From Nocardia sp. (lineage in GTDB: Bacteria; Actinomycetota; Actinomycetes; Mycobacteriales; Mycobacteriaceae): a stretch of DNA of 64,000 nt. This document shows, piece after piece, positions 8,803 through 16,258 of the stretch. The position numbers were made by a program, and so were the translations under genes. Positions within the stretch are counted from its first letter, which is position 1. The number at the start of each line of letters is the position of its first letter. The stretch spans positions 1 to 64,000 of the forward strand of contig NZ_JAODNK010000034.1 of assembly GCF_025465275.1 (NCBI RefSeq), given 5' to 3'. The notes beneath the pieces were generated by a model, which saw only the letters and a program-made list of their open reading frames with translations, was not told the origin of the DNA and ran no database searches.

Positions 8803-8811
8803 CTAAAGGGG

Positions 8812-8868
8812 CGCCATAAGCGTGCGTCCGTTGGTCTCGATATCTACGGCCAGTTGATTTTCATAAGG
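8812..8868 (+). repeat. Intergenic repeat, copy 8 (right part only, abutting IS110)
   Basis: Immediately after the transposase gene comes GCGCCATAAGCGTGCGTCCG, which is nearly identical to the GCGCCATTAGCGTGCGTTCG of the copy near 16030. It continues TTGGTCTCGATATCTACGG and CCAGTTGATTTTC. The hairpin half expected to its left is missing, as if the IS had replaced or interrupted it. Confidence 0.65.
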
Positions 8869-8886
8869 GCTTTTCGTGTGCGGGGG

Positions 8887-10413
8887 TTACTCGGCTCGGG
8901 AGCGGATGCCGAGGGCCGCTGTTTCGGGGTCGAAACAGTCGTGACCATTGCTGAACGCTGACACCTCCAGGTCGGTGGGTAGCTCGACCCGCAGTATCCG
9001 CGATAGCGCGTCGGTGACGAATCCTGCGAGTTCCAGATATCGGTCGGTGTCAGTGGCGACGTGGATCTCGCGATGCCAGTTTTCGGCGTCGCCGTCGGGA
9101 AGGTCCCAGCCGGACTCGGTCATCGCCGTGACGTCGGCTGCTGTCAGCTGCGTTGTATCTGCGAGGTAGTGCTGGCCTACGATCTCGGCTTCGAGTTCGT
9201 TTCCGGTGCGAGCGAACTGGGCGTATCGATTACCGGGTGCCTCGATGATCAGGACCCCGTAGTCGGGCATCGCTTGCAGCACCAGCGCCAAGCGGGGCGT
9301 GAACGCGGCCCAATCGACGGGGGGAACAGCAGGCTGCGCGGATAGATCAGAGAGTGGATCCGCCGCAGGGCTCAGAACCGTGGTCGGTCGATGCTCGCGC
9401 ACGCCGAGCCGGATCGTAGCGAGTCGTTGACGTCCAGTGCGACAGGAAGCGTCCAGGCGCAGATCGGTGGGTGAGGCCACGTCCAATCCGCGGACGGCGG
9501 TCTTGATGGCATCTGAGGCGGCGTCGGCTGACTCGAGACCGGTCGAGAATATTGTTGTCGTCCAATCGGATTCCCCTGTTCGCCACGTTCCGACTCGCAC
9601 ACCGTCGGGGCTGAACCAGCATTGAACGGAGCGGCTTGTCGGCGCCGACAGCGACCAGGTGATCTCGGTGGCATACGGATGCAGTAGCGGTAGATCTGTC
9701 AGCAGCGAGTGTGTGAGCGTATCCAGGTGATCCTCGAAGTCCGCCCAGGTGGAGGCGGCCGGTTCAGGGTGCCACCACTGCGGCAAACCGAACCGGGTGT
9801 CGCGCATGTTCGGAACGACCATCCACGCATCATCTGCCGACCAGTCATCACCCCACTTCCACTCCCAGTATCGGTAGCTTTCGGTCGGCTCGGTCGGCTC
9901 GATATCCAACGACAGCCATGACGTGCTCGATAATGTCAGGGTTGTCTGCGGACCACGCCAGATGGCCAGTGCGCCAGGGCCTCCGACAAGCGAGGGCGGC
10001 CCGAGCTCCTCGACGCAGGTTTGTAGTGCGGCACGGTACGCGACCGCGCCGACATCGCCGTTCAGCGACTGCGACAGTGAGATCCGCCCGAATTCGCCGA
10101 ACCCCCACCGGTCCGGATCCATGTCGAAGTAGGTGGTGTCTGCCCTGAGGACGACTTCGATTCCATCGGCTTCGATACCGATCCGTACATTTTCGCGCGG
10201 GTTCGTCTGCTGCGCAGGCCATCCCAATACGGAAACCAGACGGTCGATCTCGGTGCACGACCACGAATCCATCTGGGTGCGAAGAAGGTGGGGAAGTGCG
10301 GAGAGGAAGGTGGAGTAACCGGTATCCCCCGGCCGAGGGTGCTCGACCTCCGTGGGAGTATCGGCCTGTTCGGCATTATTCACGGGGCTGAAGGTAACGG
10401 ACAGGGCCGACAT
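8887..10413 (-). CDS. Large orphan protein with DUF6301-like and TY-Chap-like regions
   Basis: A 508-residue soluble protein. The region of residues 50-200 resembles DUF6301 (ALAIWRGPQTTLTLSSTSWL, then the YRYWEWKWGDDW aromatic patch). Residues about 355-480 resemble the TY-Chap type III chaperone-like domain of actinobacteria (WAAFTPRLALVLQAMPDYG, then RYAQFA and AEIVGQHYL). Both assignments come from memory of family patterns. Such domains occur among actinobacterial immunity or chaperone genes. It is flanked by repeats on both sides with no partner gene. Its low lysine and high acidic content fit an inhibitor-like protein. Confidence 0.65.
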   Translation of the reverse strand: MSALSVTFSPVNNAEQADTPTEVEHPRPGDTGYSTFLSALPHLLRTQMDSWSCTEIDRLVSVLGWPAQQTNPRENVRIGIEADGIEVVLRADTTYFDMDPDRWGFGEFGRISLSQSLNGDVGAVAYRAALQTCVEELGPPSLVGGPGALAIWRGPQTTLTLSSTSWLSLDIEPTEPTESYRYWEWKWGDDWSADDAWMVVPNMRDTRFGLPQWWHPEPAASTWADFEDHLDTLTHSLLTDLPLLHPYATEITWSLSAPTSRSVQCWFSPDGVRVGTWRTGESDWTTTIFSTGLESADAASDAIKTAVRGLDVASPTDLRLDASCRTGRQRLATIRLGVREHRPTTVLSPAADPLSDLSAQPAVPPVDWAAFTPRLALVLQAMPDYGVLIIEAPGNRYAQFARTGNELEAEIVGQHYLADTTQLTAADVTAMTESGWDLPDGDAENWHREIHVATDTDRYLELAGFVTDALSRILRVELPTDLEVSAFSNGHDCFDPETAALGIRSRAE

Positions 10414-10452
10414 CCGGGACGGTCAGTAGTTGCCTCGGGGGAACACGCGCTC

Positions 10453-10560
10453 AATTCGGCAATATGGTGCGTTCGGCCGGCCCCGGATCGGCAGTTGCAG
10501 TTGATCTTCCGGTACTCACGCTGTCCGGTTCGGTCAGCGCGGTCAGCGGTGCGGGTTCGG
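10453..10560 (+). repeat. Intergenic repeat, copy 9 (type A)
   Basis: It begins ATTCGGCAATATGGTGCG and TTCGGCCGGCCCCGGATCGG, almost identical to the start of copy 4. It continues GCAGTTGATCTTCCGG and CTGTCCGGTTCGGTCAGCGC. The terminal hairpin arms are degraded. It lies upstream of the prenyltransferase gene; bases 10561-10758 hold no gene that I recognise. Confidence 0.8.
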
Positions 10561-10758
10561 ATGTTGGGTCGCGTCGCTGGTCTCGTTGTCATCAGAGGTC
10601 CGTCGGATCCTGCCGAAAGATTGACCCGAGACACACGAGCGGGTCTCTGCGAGTATGTCGACGGAGGTGTTGCGGTCGTCACAACCGTGGTGCCGTCGAA
10701 GCATAGTGCCAGCCGCTGAACGAGATTCGTCCGCCGCATAGGAAGCAGTCACGTTGAT

Positions 10759-11706
10759 ATGAGCGAAGAGCCGACCACCATCGAACTCGACGAGGCCGTC
10801 CTCACCGGACCGCCCAGGACCCTGGCCGGCGGCCTGGCCAAGGCTGTGCGGCCACGTCAATGGGTGAAGAACGTCCTGGTATTGGCGGCACCGCTGGCCG
10901 CGGGGACGATTCCGGGTACCGATACCTTTGCCGTCTCCGACCTCACCCGCGACCTACACATCGGCATCGCGTTCGTGGTGTTCTGCCTGGCAGCCTCGGG
11001 CATCTACCTGGTCAACGATTCCCTCGACATCGAGGCCGACCGGGCTCATCCGACCAAACGCTTCCGGCCGATCGCCGCTGGTGTGGTTCCCGTGAATCTC
11101 GCCTATGTGCTGTCGGTGGTGCTGTTGGTCGGCGCGATCCTCCTCTCGTTCGTGGCGACGTGGCAGCTGGCCGTGGTGATGGGGGTCTACATCGGCATCC
11201 AGCTCGCGTACTGCTTCGCGCTCAAGCATCAGGCGGTGCTCGACATCTGCATCGTGTCGTCGGGCTTCCTACTGCGCGCGGTCGCCGGTGGTGCGGCGGC
11301 CAATATTCATCTGTCGCAATGGTTCCTGCTCATCGCGGCCTTCGGCTCGCTGTTCATGGCCGCGGGCAAGCGCTACGCCGAGTTGAAGATCGCCCTCGAC
11401 ACCGGAGCCAAGATCCGCAAGTCGCTGCAGTACTACACACCCACCTATCTGCGTTTCGTCTGGACCCTGTCAGGCACGGCGGTCGTTGTCTTCTACGGGC
11501 TGTGGGCGTTCGAGGCTGATCACAAGGACAACCCGTGGTTCGCAGTCTCGATGATTCCCTTCACGATCTGCATCCTGCGTTACGCGGTCGACGTCGATGG
11601 GGCCGGAGCCGGCGAACCCGAAGAGATCGTGCTGGGTGACCGCACTCTGCAGGTATTGGCCCTGGCGTGTGCCGCAGCAATCGGTGTGGCCGTCTACCTC
11701 ACCTGA
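10759..11706 (+). CDS. ubiA: Decaprenyl-phosphate phosphoribosyltransferase (UbiA family)
   Basis: A 315-residue UbiA-superfamily membrane enzyme closely resembling mycobacterial Rv3806c. That enzyme transfers 5-phosphoribose from PRPP to decaprenyl phosphate, the first committed step to the arabinose donor DPA for arabinogalactan. The sequence shows AVRPRQWVKNVLVLAAPLA at residues 29-47, the Mg-binding NDSLDIEADRAHPTKR, a second aspartate region around LKHQAVLDICIV, and about nine membrane segments. The usual neighbours (glfT2, aftB, fbp genes) are absent; it is a lone gene between repeats, so it may be a second copy. Confidence 0.85.
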   Translation: MSEEPTTIELDEAVLTGPPRTLAGGLAKAVRPRQWVKNVLVLAAPLAAGTIPGTDTFAVSDLTRDLHIGIAFVVFCLAASGIYLVNDSLDIEADRAHPTKRFRPIAAGVVPVNLAYVLSVVLLVGAILLSFVATWQLAVVMGVYIGIQLAYCFALKHQAVLDICIVSSGFLLRAVAGGAAANIHLSQWFLLIAAFGSLFMAAGKRYAELKIALDTGAKIRKSLQYYTPTYLRFVWTLSGTAVVVFYGLWAFEADHKDNPWFAVSMIPFTICILRYAVDVDGAGAGEPEEIVLGDRTLQVLALACAAAIGVAVYLT

Positions 11707-11762
11707 GCAGACCACCTGGCGGCTGGCCGCACTGCGAGCGGACCTCCTGTCACCGACAACCT

Positions 11763-11895
11763 GGAATCGGCATGAGCGCGCACCAGGAAGTGCTGTCCGC
11801 CAACCAATTTGGACGGCCGACCAACGCGCAGGTCGCGGCAGAAGAGGACGTTCCGCCGACTTCGGAGCGGCACGGGCAGTTGATCTTCCGCGGCA
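11763..11895 (+). repeat. Intergenic repeat, copy 10 (type B plus type A half)
   Basis: It contains ATCGGCATGAGCGCGCACC, then the type B core GCTGTCCGCCAACCAATTTG with GGACGGCCGACCAACGCGCA, GTCGCGGCA, GGACGTTC, and finally CAGTTGATCTTCCGCGGC of type A. The mosaic shows that the two flavours share ends and can sit in one locus. Confidence 0.75.
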
Positions 11896-11953
11896 TAGAA
11901 TTGCGTTTCAGTCGTGGACCTTCCGTCTGGGAGTGTGTCTTCGGGTGTACCCA

Positions 11954-12925
11954 TCAGCTGTGACTGTGCTCATTCGGGTTGTGGTGCGGCAGCCAGATCT
12001 CCTCGGCGCGTTTGCTGGCCACTGGATCGGAGTAGTCGCCGGTCTGTAGATCCTCGAGCAAGGTTGCGTGCTGCGGTGTCCAGCCCAGGAGTGCTTGGGT
12101 GCGTTCGCTGGAGACCGGAACGTCGAGGGAGAAGAATCGGGCCAGGAACGGGTTTCCGAGGTGTTCGATGGACTTTTCGAGAGTCATTGAGGCGGTGTGG
12201 ATTTCGAGCATCCGTGCGATTTGATCGGCGATGCTCTTGATCGTGACAGCGCTTTCACCGACGCCGTGCAGCACGCTGCCGCCGGGAGCTTTCTCCAACG
12301 CCAACCGGAAAATGCGGGCGGCGTCGCGGCGGTGGATGGCCGGCCAGCGATTGGCTCCGTCACCGATGTAGGCCGAGACGCCCGCCCTGCGTGCGGCCGC
12401 GATGAGAGCCGGAATGAACCCGTGGTCGCGGGGGCCGTGCACGGTCGGTGCGAGTCGCACGACGCTGGCTCGGACACCGTGGTCGGCGAAGTCCAGGCAG
12501 GCCTGCTCGCCCGGGATACGAAAGGCGGCAATCGAATCGGGATCCGGAGCGTCCTGCTCGGTGCTGACTCGCCCGGCTCTGGTCACCAACGTGCCCGACG
12601 TGCTGACGAGCGGCCTACCGGACCCAGCCAACGCCTGCCCGAGCGTCTCGATCGCAGAGCAGTCGCGGCGGATGAGGTCGTCCGGATTGGCGTAGTCGCC
12701 GCCGCCGTAGGCCATGTGCAGGACGCCGTCGGCGGCTTGCGCGCCACGGCGCAGGCTGTCGAGATCGTCCAGGGAGCCACGGTGCGGTGTGGCGCCCAGC
12801 GATTCCACCAGAGCGGCGGCGGCGTCCGAACGGGCCAGGCCGGTGACGGTGTGACCGGCCGCGATGAGCTCGGCGATAACGGCCGGGCCGGTCTGGCCGG
12901 TGCCACCGGTGACGAAGACATGCAT
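11954..12925 (-). CDS. NAD-dependent epimerase/dehydratase (extended/atypical SDR)
   Basis: A 323-residue NAD(P)-binding protein. TGGTGQTGPAVIAELIAAGH at residues 7-26 is the extended or atypical SDR glycine motif. STSGTL carries the serine position, but no classical YxxxK is evident, pointing to the atypical group. The NRWPAIHRRDAARIFRLALE segment is typical of NAD-dependent epimerase-like proteins of this size. It is divergent from a TetR gene with four operator copies between them, so expression is probably inducible. The substrate is unknown. Confidence 0.85.
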   Translation of the reverse strand: MHVFVTGGTGQTGPAVIAELIAAGHTVTGLARSDAAAALVESLGATPHRGSLDDLDSLRRGAQAADGVLHMAYGGGDYANPDDLIRRDCSAIETLGQALAGSGRPLVSTSGTLVTRAGRVSTEQDAPDPDSIAAFRIPGEQACLDFADHGVRASVVRLAPTVHGPRDHGFIPALIAAARRAGVSAYIGDGANRWPAIHRRDAARIFRLALEKAPGGSVLHGVGESAVTIKSIADQIARMLEIHTASMTLEKSIEHLGNPFLARFFSLDVPVSSERTQALLGWTPQHATLLEDLQTGDYSDPVASKRAEEIWLPHHNPNEHSHS

Positions 12926-12940
12926 GAAACGCTCCTAGTT

Positions 12941-13029
12941 GACGCCAGTGACTGGCGCTAAGTAGCGCCAGTGACTGACTCTACGCTTAGCGCCAGTGAC
13001 TGACGCAACGTGACGCCAGTCACTGACAC
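12941..13029. promoter_or_regulatory. Four iterated TetR operators
   Basis: Four copies of the 13-mer GCCAGTGACTGRC or its near mirror lie at about 12944, 12967, 12992 and 13014. The first is the palindrome GCCAGTGACTGGC and the last is inverted in its centre (GCCAGTCACTGAC). They fill the whole promoter between the divergent SDR and TetR genes. Confidence 0.8.
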
Positions 13030-13048
13030 ATCGCCGTAGGATCGGAGA

Positions 13049-13639
13049 ATGCCACGCAGCGGAGCCGAAGCGCGTCGCCGCCTTCAACAGGCGGCCCTGG
13101 AGCTGTATCAGGAACAAGGGTTCGACCAGACCACGGCGGCGGAGATCGCGGGCCGGGCCGGGCTCAACGAGCGCACCTTCTTCCGGCACTTCCCCGACAA
13201 GCGCGAGGTACTCTTCGATGGCGAAGCCGATTTACGTGCCGCGCTGATGCAGGCGATCGCCGAAGCACCCGAGGGACTGGAGCCGTTCGACATACTGCTG
13301 TACACCTTCCGGAGATCCGCGCGGAACCTGGAGAACAACCGCCCGTTCTCCGAACCACGGCGACAAATCATCGCGATGACTCCGGCACTACGCGAACGTG
13401 ATCTGGCCAAACATGCCAGCCTCACAGACGCTGTTGCCACGGCGCTGCGACAGCGCGGTGTCGGCGACGGACTGGCAGGCCTCGCCGCCCGAACCGGCTG
13501 GGCCGCTTATCAGCACGCGGTTCAAGCCTGGATCGACGACTCCGCACAGAGTTTGGACGTACATCTCTCCCAGGCTTTCGACGATCTACGAAGTCTCTCC
13601 GCGGCCGGCCTGCCGACCCGCACCGGCCCCGAACGCTGA
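13049..13639 (+). CDS. TetR-family transcriptional regulator
   Basis: A 196-residue TetR regulator. The N-terminal helix-turn-helix region includes QTTAAEIAGRAGLNERTFFRHF (given here only as the HTH; residues about 27-48), followed by PDKREVLFD, typical of the family. The C-terminal helical domain is of the TetR_C type with an FDDLRSL tail. It is divergent from the NAD-dependent epimerase-like gene; the four iterons between them are the likely binding sites. Confidence 0.9.
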   Translation: MPRSGAEARRRLQQAALELYQEQGFDQTTAAEIAGRAGLNERTFFRHFPDKREVLFDGEADLRAALMQAIAEAPEGLEPFDILLYTFRRSARNLENNRPFSEPRRQIIAMTPALRERDLAKHASLTDAVATALRQRGVGDGLAGLAARTGWAAYQHAVQAWIDDSAQSLDVHLSQAFDDLRSLSAAGLPTRTGPER

Positions 13640-13654
13640 TACAGCCCGTTGCGG

Positions 13655-13770
13655 TCTCGCCCGCGTGGCCAGGTCGAACAGCGCCACTCGGCTATGTGCG
13701 GGCATTGAGAAGCGCTGTCAGCCAACCATTTTAGGTGGCCGACCAACGCGCGGCAGATGAGTGCGTTCGG
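13655..13770 (+). repeat. Intergenic repeat, copy 11 (type A right half plus type B)
   Basis: The left part is CGTGGCCAGGTCGAACAGCG with GGCTATGTGCGGGCATTGAG. It is followed by the type B core GCTGTCAGCCAACCATTTTA with GGTGGCCGACCAACGCGCGG, and ends CAGATGAGTGCGTTCGG. This is another mosaic of both flavours. Confidence 0.75.
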
Positions 13771-13773
13771 GGG

Positions 13774-14082
13774 CTAGCCGCCCCAGAGGGTCACGAGATC
13801 CTCGTCAGTTCGCTTGGACACTAGTAGCCACAGGTCCGCCCCTGCGAGATCTTCGAGTGCCGATTGGTTCAGCTCAGCGAAGTCGTCGGGAACATCAACC
13901 ACCGCGCCCGACGCGACGCCCTGTCTACACTGCGCTTGGTTCTGGACCCGCATACTCGAAGCCGCGAGGGCGGTCACCGGAGCGGGTGAAATCGGCTCGG
14001 CGCCTTGATCGTTCGGAGGTCCCTCCGGCCTCGGGTGGGAGCCGCTCCGCTCCAAAGTGCGCCGAATGATGTTGTGGCGCAA
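13774..14082 (-). CDS. Doubtful short ORF or gene remnant
   Basis: A possible 102-residue product. Only the C-terminal half (VVDVPDDFAELNQSALEDL and LLVSKRTDEDLVTLWGG) looks like real protein. The N-terminal half is low-complexity and out of character, so this may be a decayed gene end. I recognise no family. It lies between a repeat and the GH-E nuclease gene on the opposite strand. Confidence 0.3.
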   Translation of the reverse strand: MRHNIIRRTLERSGSHPRPEGPPNDQGAEPISPAPVTALAASSMRVQNQAQCRQGVASGAVVDVPDDFAELNQSALEDLAGADLWLLVSKRTDEDLVTLWGG

Positions 14083-14150
14083 GTATCATCAGAAGTTGGT
14101 GGGAACGCGCGCATCCACCCTTCTACACACTCTTCAGAAGGGGCGGCCCG

Positions 14151-14585
14151 ATGAAGGCTAGCTACCAAAATCAGATCGCACTGCCCGAGGACATCTCGTT
14201 CGACGTGTCCTGGGTTCCGGACGCCGCAGTCGTGCAGGCCACCGTGGACGCCTACGTCAACGGCCTGACGAAACCGGCCTGGTACACCGATCCTGGTCAG
14301 CTGCGCGCTACCCGGGACACCCGGATCTTCATGCTCAGCAACCGCAAATTCCAGGCGGTAGCCGATCCGTGGAATCCGCAGCGGCAGTTGCGGATCTACC
14401 AGTGCGAGGCCTGCGGCAACGGGTGCACCGAGAGCGGCATCGAACTGGGCCACGTCCAGAAATGGCGGGACCACCTCAAGACCGCGGCCGTGACCACCCC
14501 CGCCGAAGCCAAGGCGGCGTACAACAACCTGGTCAACCTACGGCTGGAATGCCGATCCTGCAACGCCAGCCACGATTGGGAGTAG
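14151..14585 (+). CDS. Orphan HNH/Endo VII nuclease, GH-E type
   Basis: A 144-residue protein ending in a GH-E-like HNH/ENDO VII fold. A CxxC knuckle (YQCEACGNGC) is followed by ELGHVQKWRDHLK with the conserved G-H, then an AYNNLVNLRLECRSCN helix-strand, and a final SHDWE carrying the family glutamate. In polymorphic toxins this domain is the C-terminal DNase warhead. Here it has only about 80 residues ahead of it and no secretion domain. GTG/ATG context: the ATG at 14151 follows AGAAGGGGCGGCCCG. It may be a free-standing nuclease or a released toxin tip. No cognate immunity gene is evident next to it. Confidence 0.75.
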   Translation: MKASYQNQIALPEDISFDVSWVPDAAVVQATVDAYVNGLTKPAWYTDPGQLRATRDTRIFMLSNRKFQAVADPWNPQRQLRIYQCEACGNGCTESGIELGHVQKWRDHLKTAAVTTPAEAKAAYNNLVNLRLECRSCNASHDWE

Positions 14586-14616
14586 ATCGAATCGCGGTCG
14601 GGAGTTCGGTGCCCGG

Positions 14617-14679
14617 CGATCTTCCGAGATGCCGGGCTGGCGGGTTCAGTCAGCGCGGTCAGCGGCATGAGCGCTCACG
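14617..14679 (+). repeat. Intergenic repeat, copy 12 (type A core)
   Basis: GCGATCTTCCGAGATGCCGG is followed by GCTGGCGGGTTCAGTCAGCG and CGGTCAGCGGCATGAGCG. The arms ATGCCG (14629-14634) and CGGCAT (14663-14668) pair perfectly. The stretch 14680-14967 after it holds nothing I can support as a gene. Confidence 0.8.
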
Positions 14680-14967
14680 CTTCCGCATGTAGTCAGCTTC
14701 TACCCCTTCGACTGCATATGGGTTAGCCGCGGCCACTCATGCTGGCATTGGCAGTCGGGCGCGCGGGGCAGTGCATCCAGCCGTCGCACGGCTCGTCCGG
14801 CTTCCGCAGCGTGCGGATACCTCGACTTCTTGCTGATCCGGTGCGATCGATGAGGGGACGTCGTGACGTCTATCGAGATCCCAACGTGCCCAAGGCGAAT
14901 AGTCTTATCCCGGGTGGGTCTGCGCTGGTTGTCGATGATCCGGGGCAAGGAGCTTGCCGGGGAATCT

Positions 14968-15876
14968 TCAGCGGCTCGCCCGTAGTACGCGGACCGGGCG
15001 CAGTGCTTGAGGTGGTTCGGCCTCGAATTCCGCGGATCCATCGAGGTACCCCGTGATGAGGTCTGTAGCGGAATGGTCTTCGACGTCGGTGAAGCCGAGC
15101 TTGCGTAACTGTGCGGCGATCTCGCCGGGAGTGAAGTAGCTGAACCAGGGTTCCCCGACAGCTGTTGCCCGATTTGCGCGCGCCTGCATCTTCGCACGAT
15201 CCTCGTCGGTGTCCCCTGGCTGCAGGTAGTCGAAGATCACCTCGACCGGCTCGGATTGCCCAGCAATGTATTCGAGGGTGGTGCGGGCGGCGTCCGGGGT
15301 CAGATAGAAGACGACACCGAGCCACACGAATACAGTCGGATCGGTCCGGCTGAATCCGGCGGCCTCCAATCGTGTTGCCAGTGTGTCGGTTTCGAAGTCG
15401 ACCGGCACGAAAGTCAACCGCTCAGGCAGGTCGACACCGGATGCGGCGAGGCGTTGGTGTTTCCACGCTTGGGTAGCGGGATGGTCGACCTCGAATACAC
15501 GCAGGCCGGGATGCGGGTTGCGGTAGGCGAAGGTATCCAGGCCCGCGCCGAGGATCACGACCTGTCGCACGCCGGCAGCGACGGCTACGGCCACACGATC
15601 CTCGGCGAAACGCGCACGAGCAGCAAAGAACAGGCGGCGCGGCCGATCACTGACACCCAGCCGCAGAATTCCCTGGTCGGCACCGCTACCGGGACGATCC
15701 TCTGCGGGCCGGCCCAATTCGGTCAGCTCATCCACGGTGACACCAAGCAGGCGTGCCGCCAGTGGATCGGTGAGAATCCTTGGCCGGTCGACAATTTGAT
15801 GATAGGCACGCGCGTAAGCAGTCACGAGCGCTGTCCGGCTGGGTCCCTCATTGTCCATACTCAAGAAGCTACTCAC
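14968..15876 (-). CDS. SAM-dependent methyltransferase, TIGR00027/LCMT-like
   Basis: A 302-residue class I methyltransferase of the putative S-adenosylmethionine-dependent group abundant in mycobacteria and Nocardia. Motif I is VVILGAGLDTFAYR, and the acidic FEVDHPATQAWK end of beta 2 binds the ribose of SAM. FVPVDFETD and WLGVVFYLTPDA are the later family blocks. The N-terminus has the family pattern SRTALVTAYARAYH. The substrate is unknown. It is convergent with or isolated from its neighbours, with repeats near both ends. Confidence 0.9.
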   Translation of the reverse strand: MSSFLSMDNEGPSRTALVTAYARAYHQIVDRPRILTDPLAARLLGVTVDELTELGRPAEDRPGSGADQGILRLGVSDRPRRLFFAARARFAEDRVAVAVAAGVRQVVILGAGLDTFAYRNPHPGLRVFEVDHPATQAWKHQRLAASGVDLPERLTFVPVDFETDTLATRLEAAGFSRTDPTVFVWLGVVFYLTPDAARTTLEYIAGQSEPVEVIFDYLQPGDTDEDRAKMQARANRATAVGEPWFSYFTPGEIAAQLRKLGFTDVEDHSATDLITGYLDGSAEFEAEPPQALRPVRVLRASR

Positions 15877-15885
15877 GAACGGATA

Positions 15886-16052
15886 GACACGGCCACTTGA
15901 TCTTCCGCCGCCCCGCGCTGGCCGGTTCGATCAGCGCGCCATGGGCATGAGCGCGCACTGCCGACGGCCGGGAGTCGCTCGAGCTTTGATCTTCCGAGAA
16001 GCCAAGTGACCGCATTGAACAGCGCGGTACGCGCCATTAGCGTGCGTTCGGA
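15886..16052 (+). repeat. Intergenic repeats, copies 13 and 14 in tandem (type A)
   Basis: Unit one has GGCCACTTGATCTTCCGCCG, GCTGGCCGGTTCGATCAGCG and CATGGGCATGAGCGCGCAC. Unit two has GCTTTGATCTTCCGAGAAGC, GACCGCATTGAACAGCGCGG and TACGCGCCATTAGCGTGCG. They begin a few bases from the methyltransferase start on the opposite strand. Bases 16053-16258 show nothing else clear. Confidence 0.8.
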
Positions 16053-16258
16053 TTCCTGGGTATCAGCGCCCAGGTTCAAGACGGTTACGGTGTAGTGCAC
16101 TGCCGCACAGGGCTTTACGTGGAGATGGTGACGTAGAGTGCGGTTCCGGGGGACAAGCCAGGACCGCCACCGGGTGCTGCCCCGGGCCGACCTCCTTCCC
16201 GCTCCGGAGGCTGCCGGCACGACCGCGTGGCCATGGCTGAATCGAGGTCGGCGCTCAC

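Larger units (their letters stand above)
7310..8811 (+). mobile_element. IS110-family insertion sequence
   Basis: The transposase gene is preceded by about 330 bp of structured non-coding DNA and followed by almost none (9 bp to the flanking repeat). This is the IS110-group layout: long left non-coding end, short right end, no terminal inverted repeats. The left boundary cannot be fixed and lies between the MerR stop (7305) and about 7440. The right boundary is set near 8811, where repeat sequence GCGCCATAAGCGTGCGTCCG begins. The element appears intact. Confidence 0.7.

Noticed and set aside
14700..15197. Minus-strand open frame downstream of the methyltransferase
   Set aside because: It overlaps the methyltransferase in another frame and its product is Ser/Arg-rich without family features.
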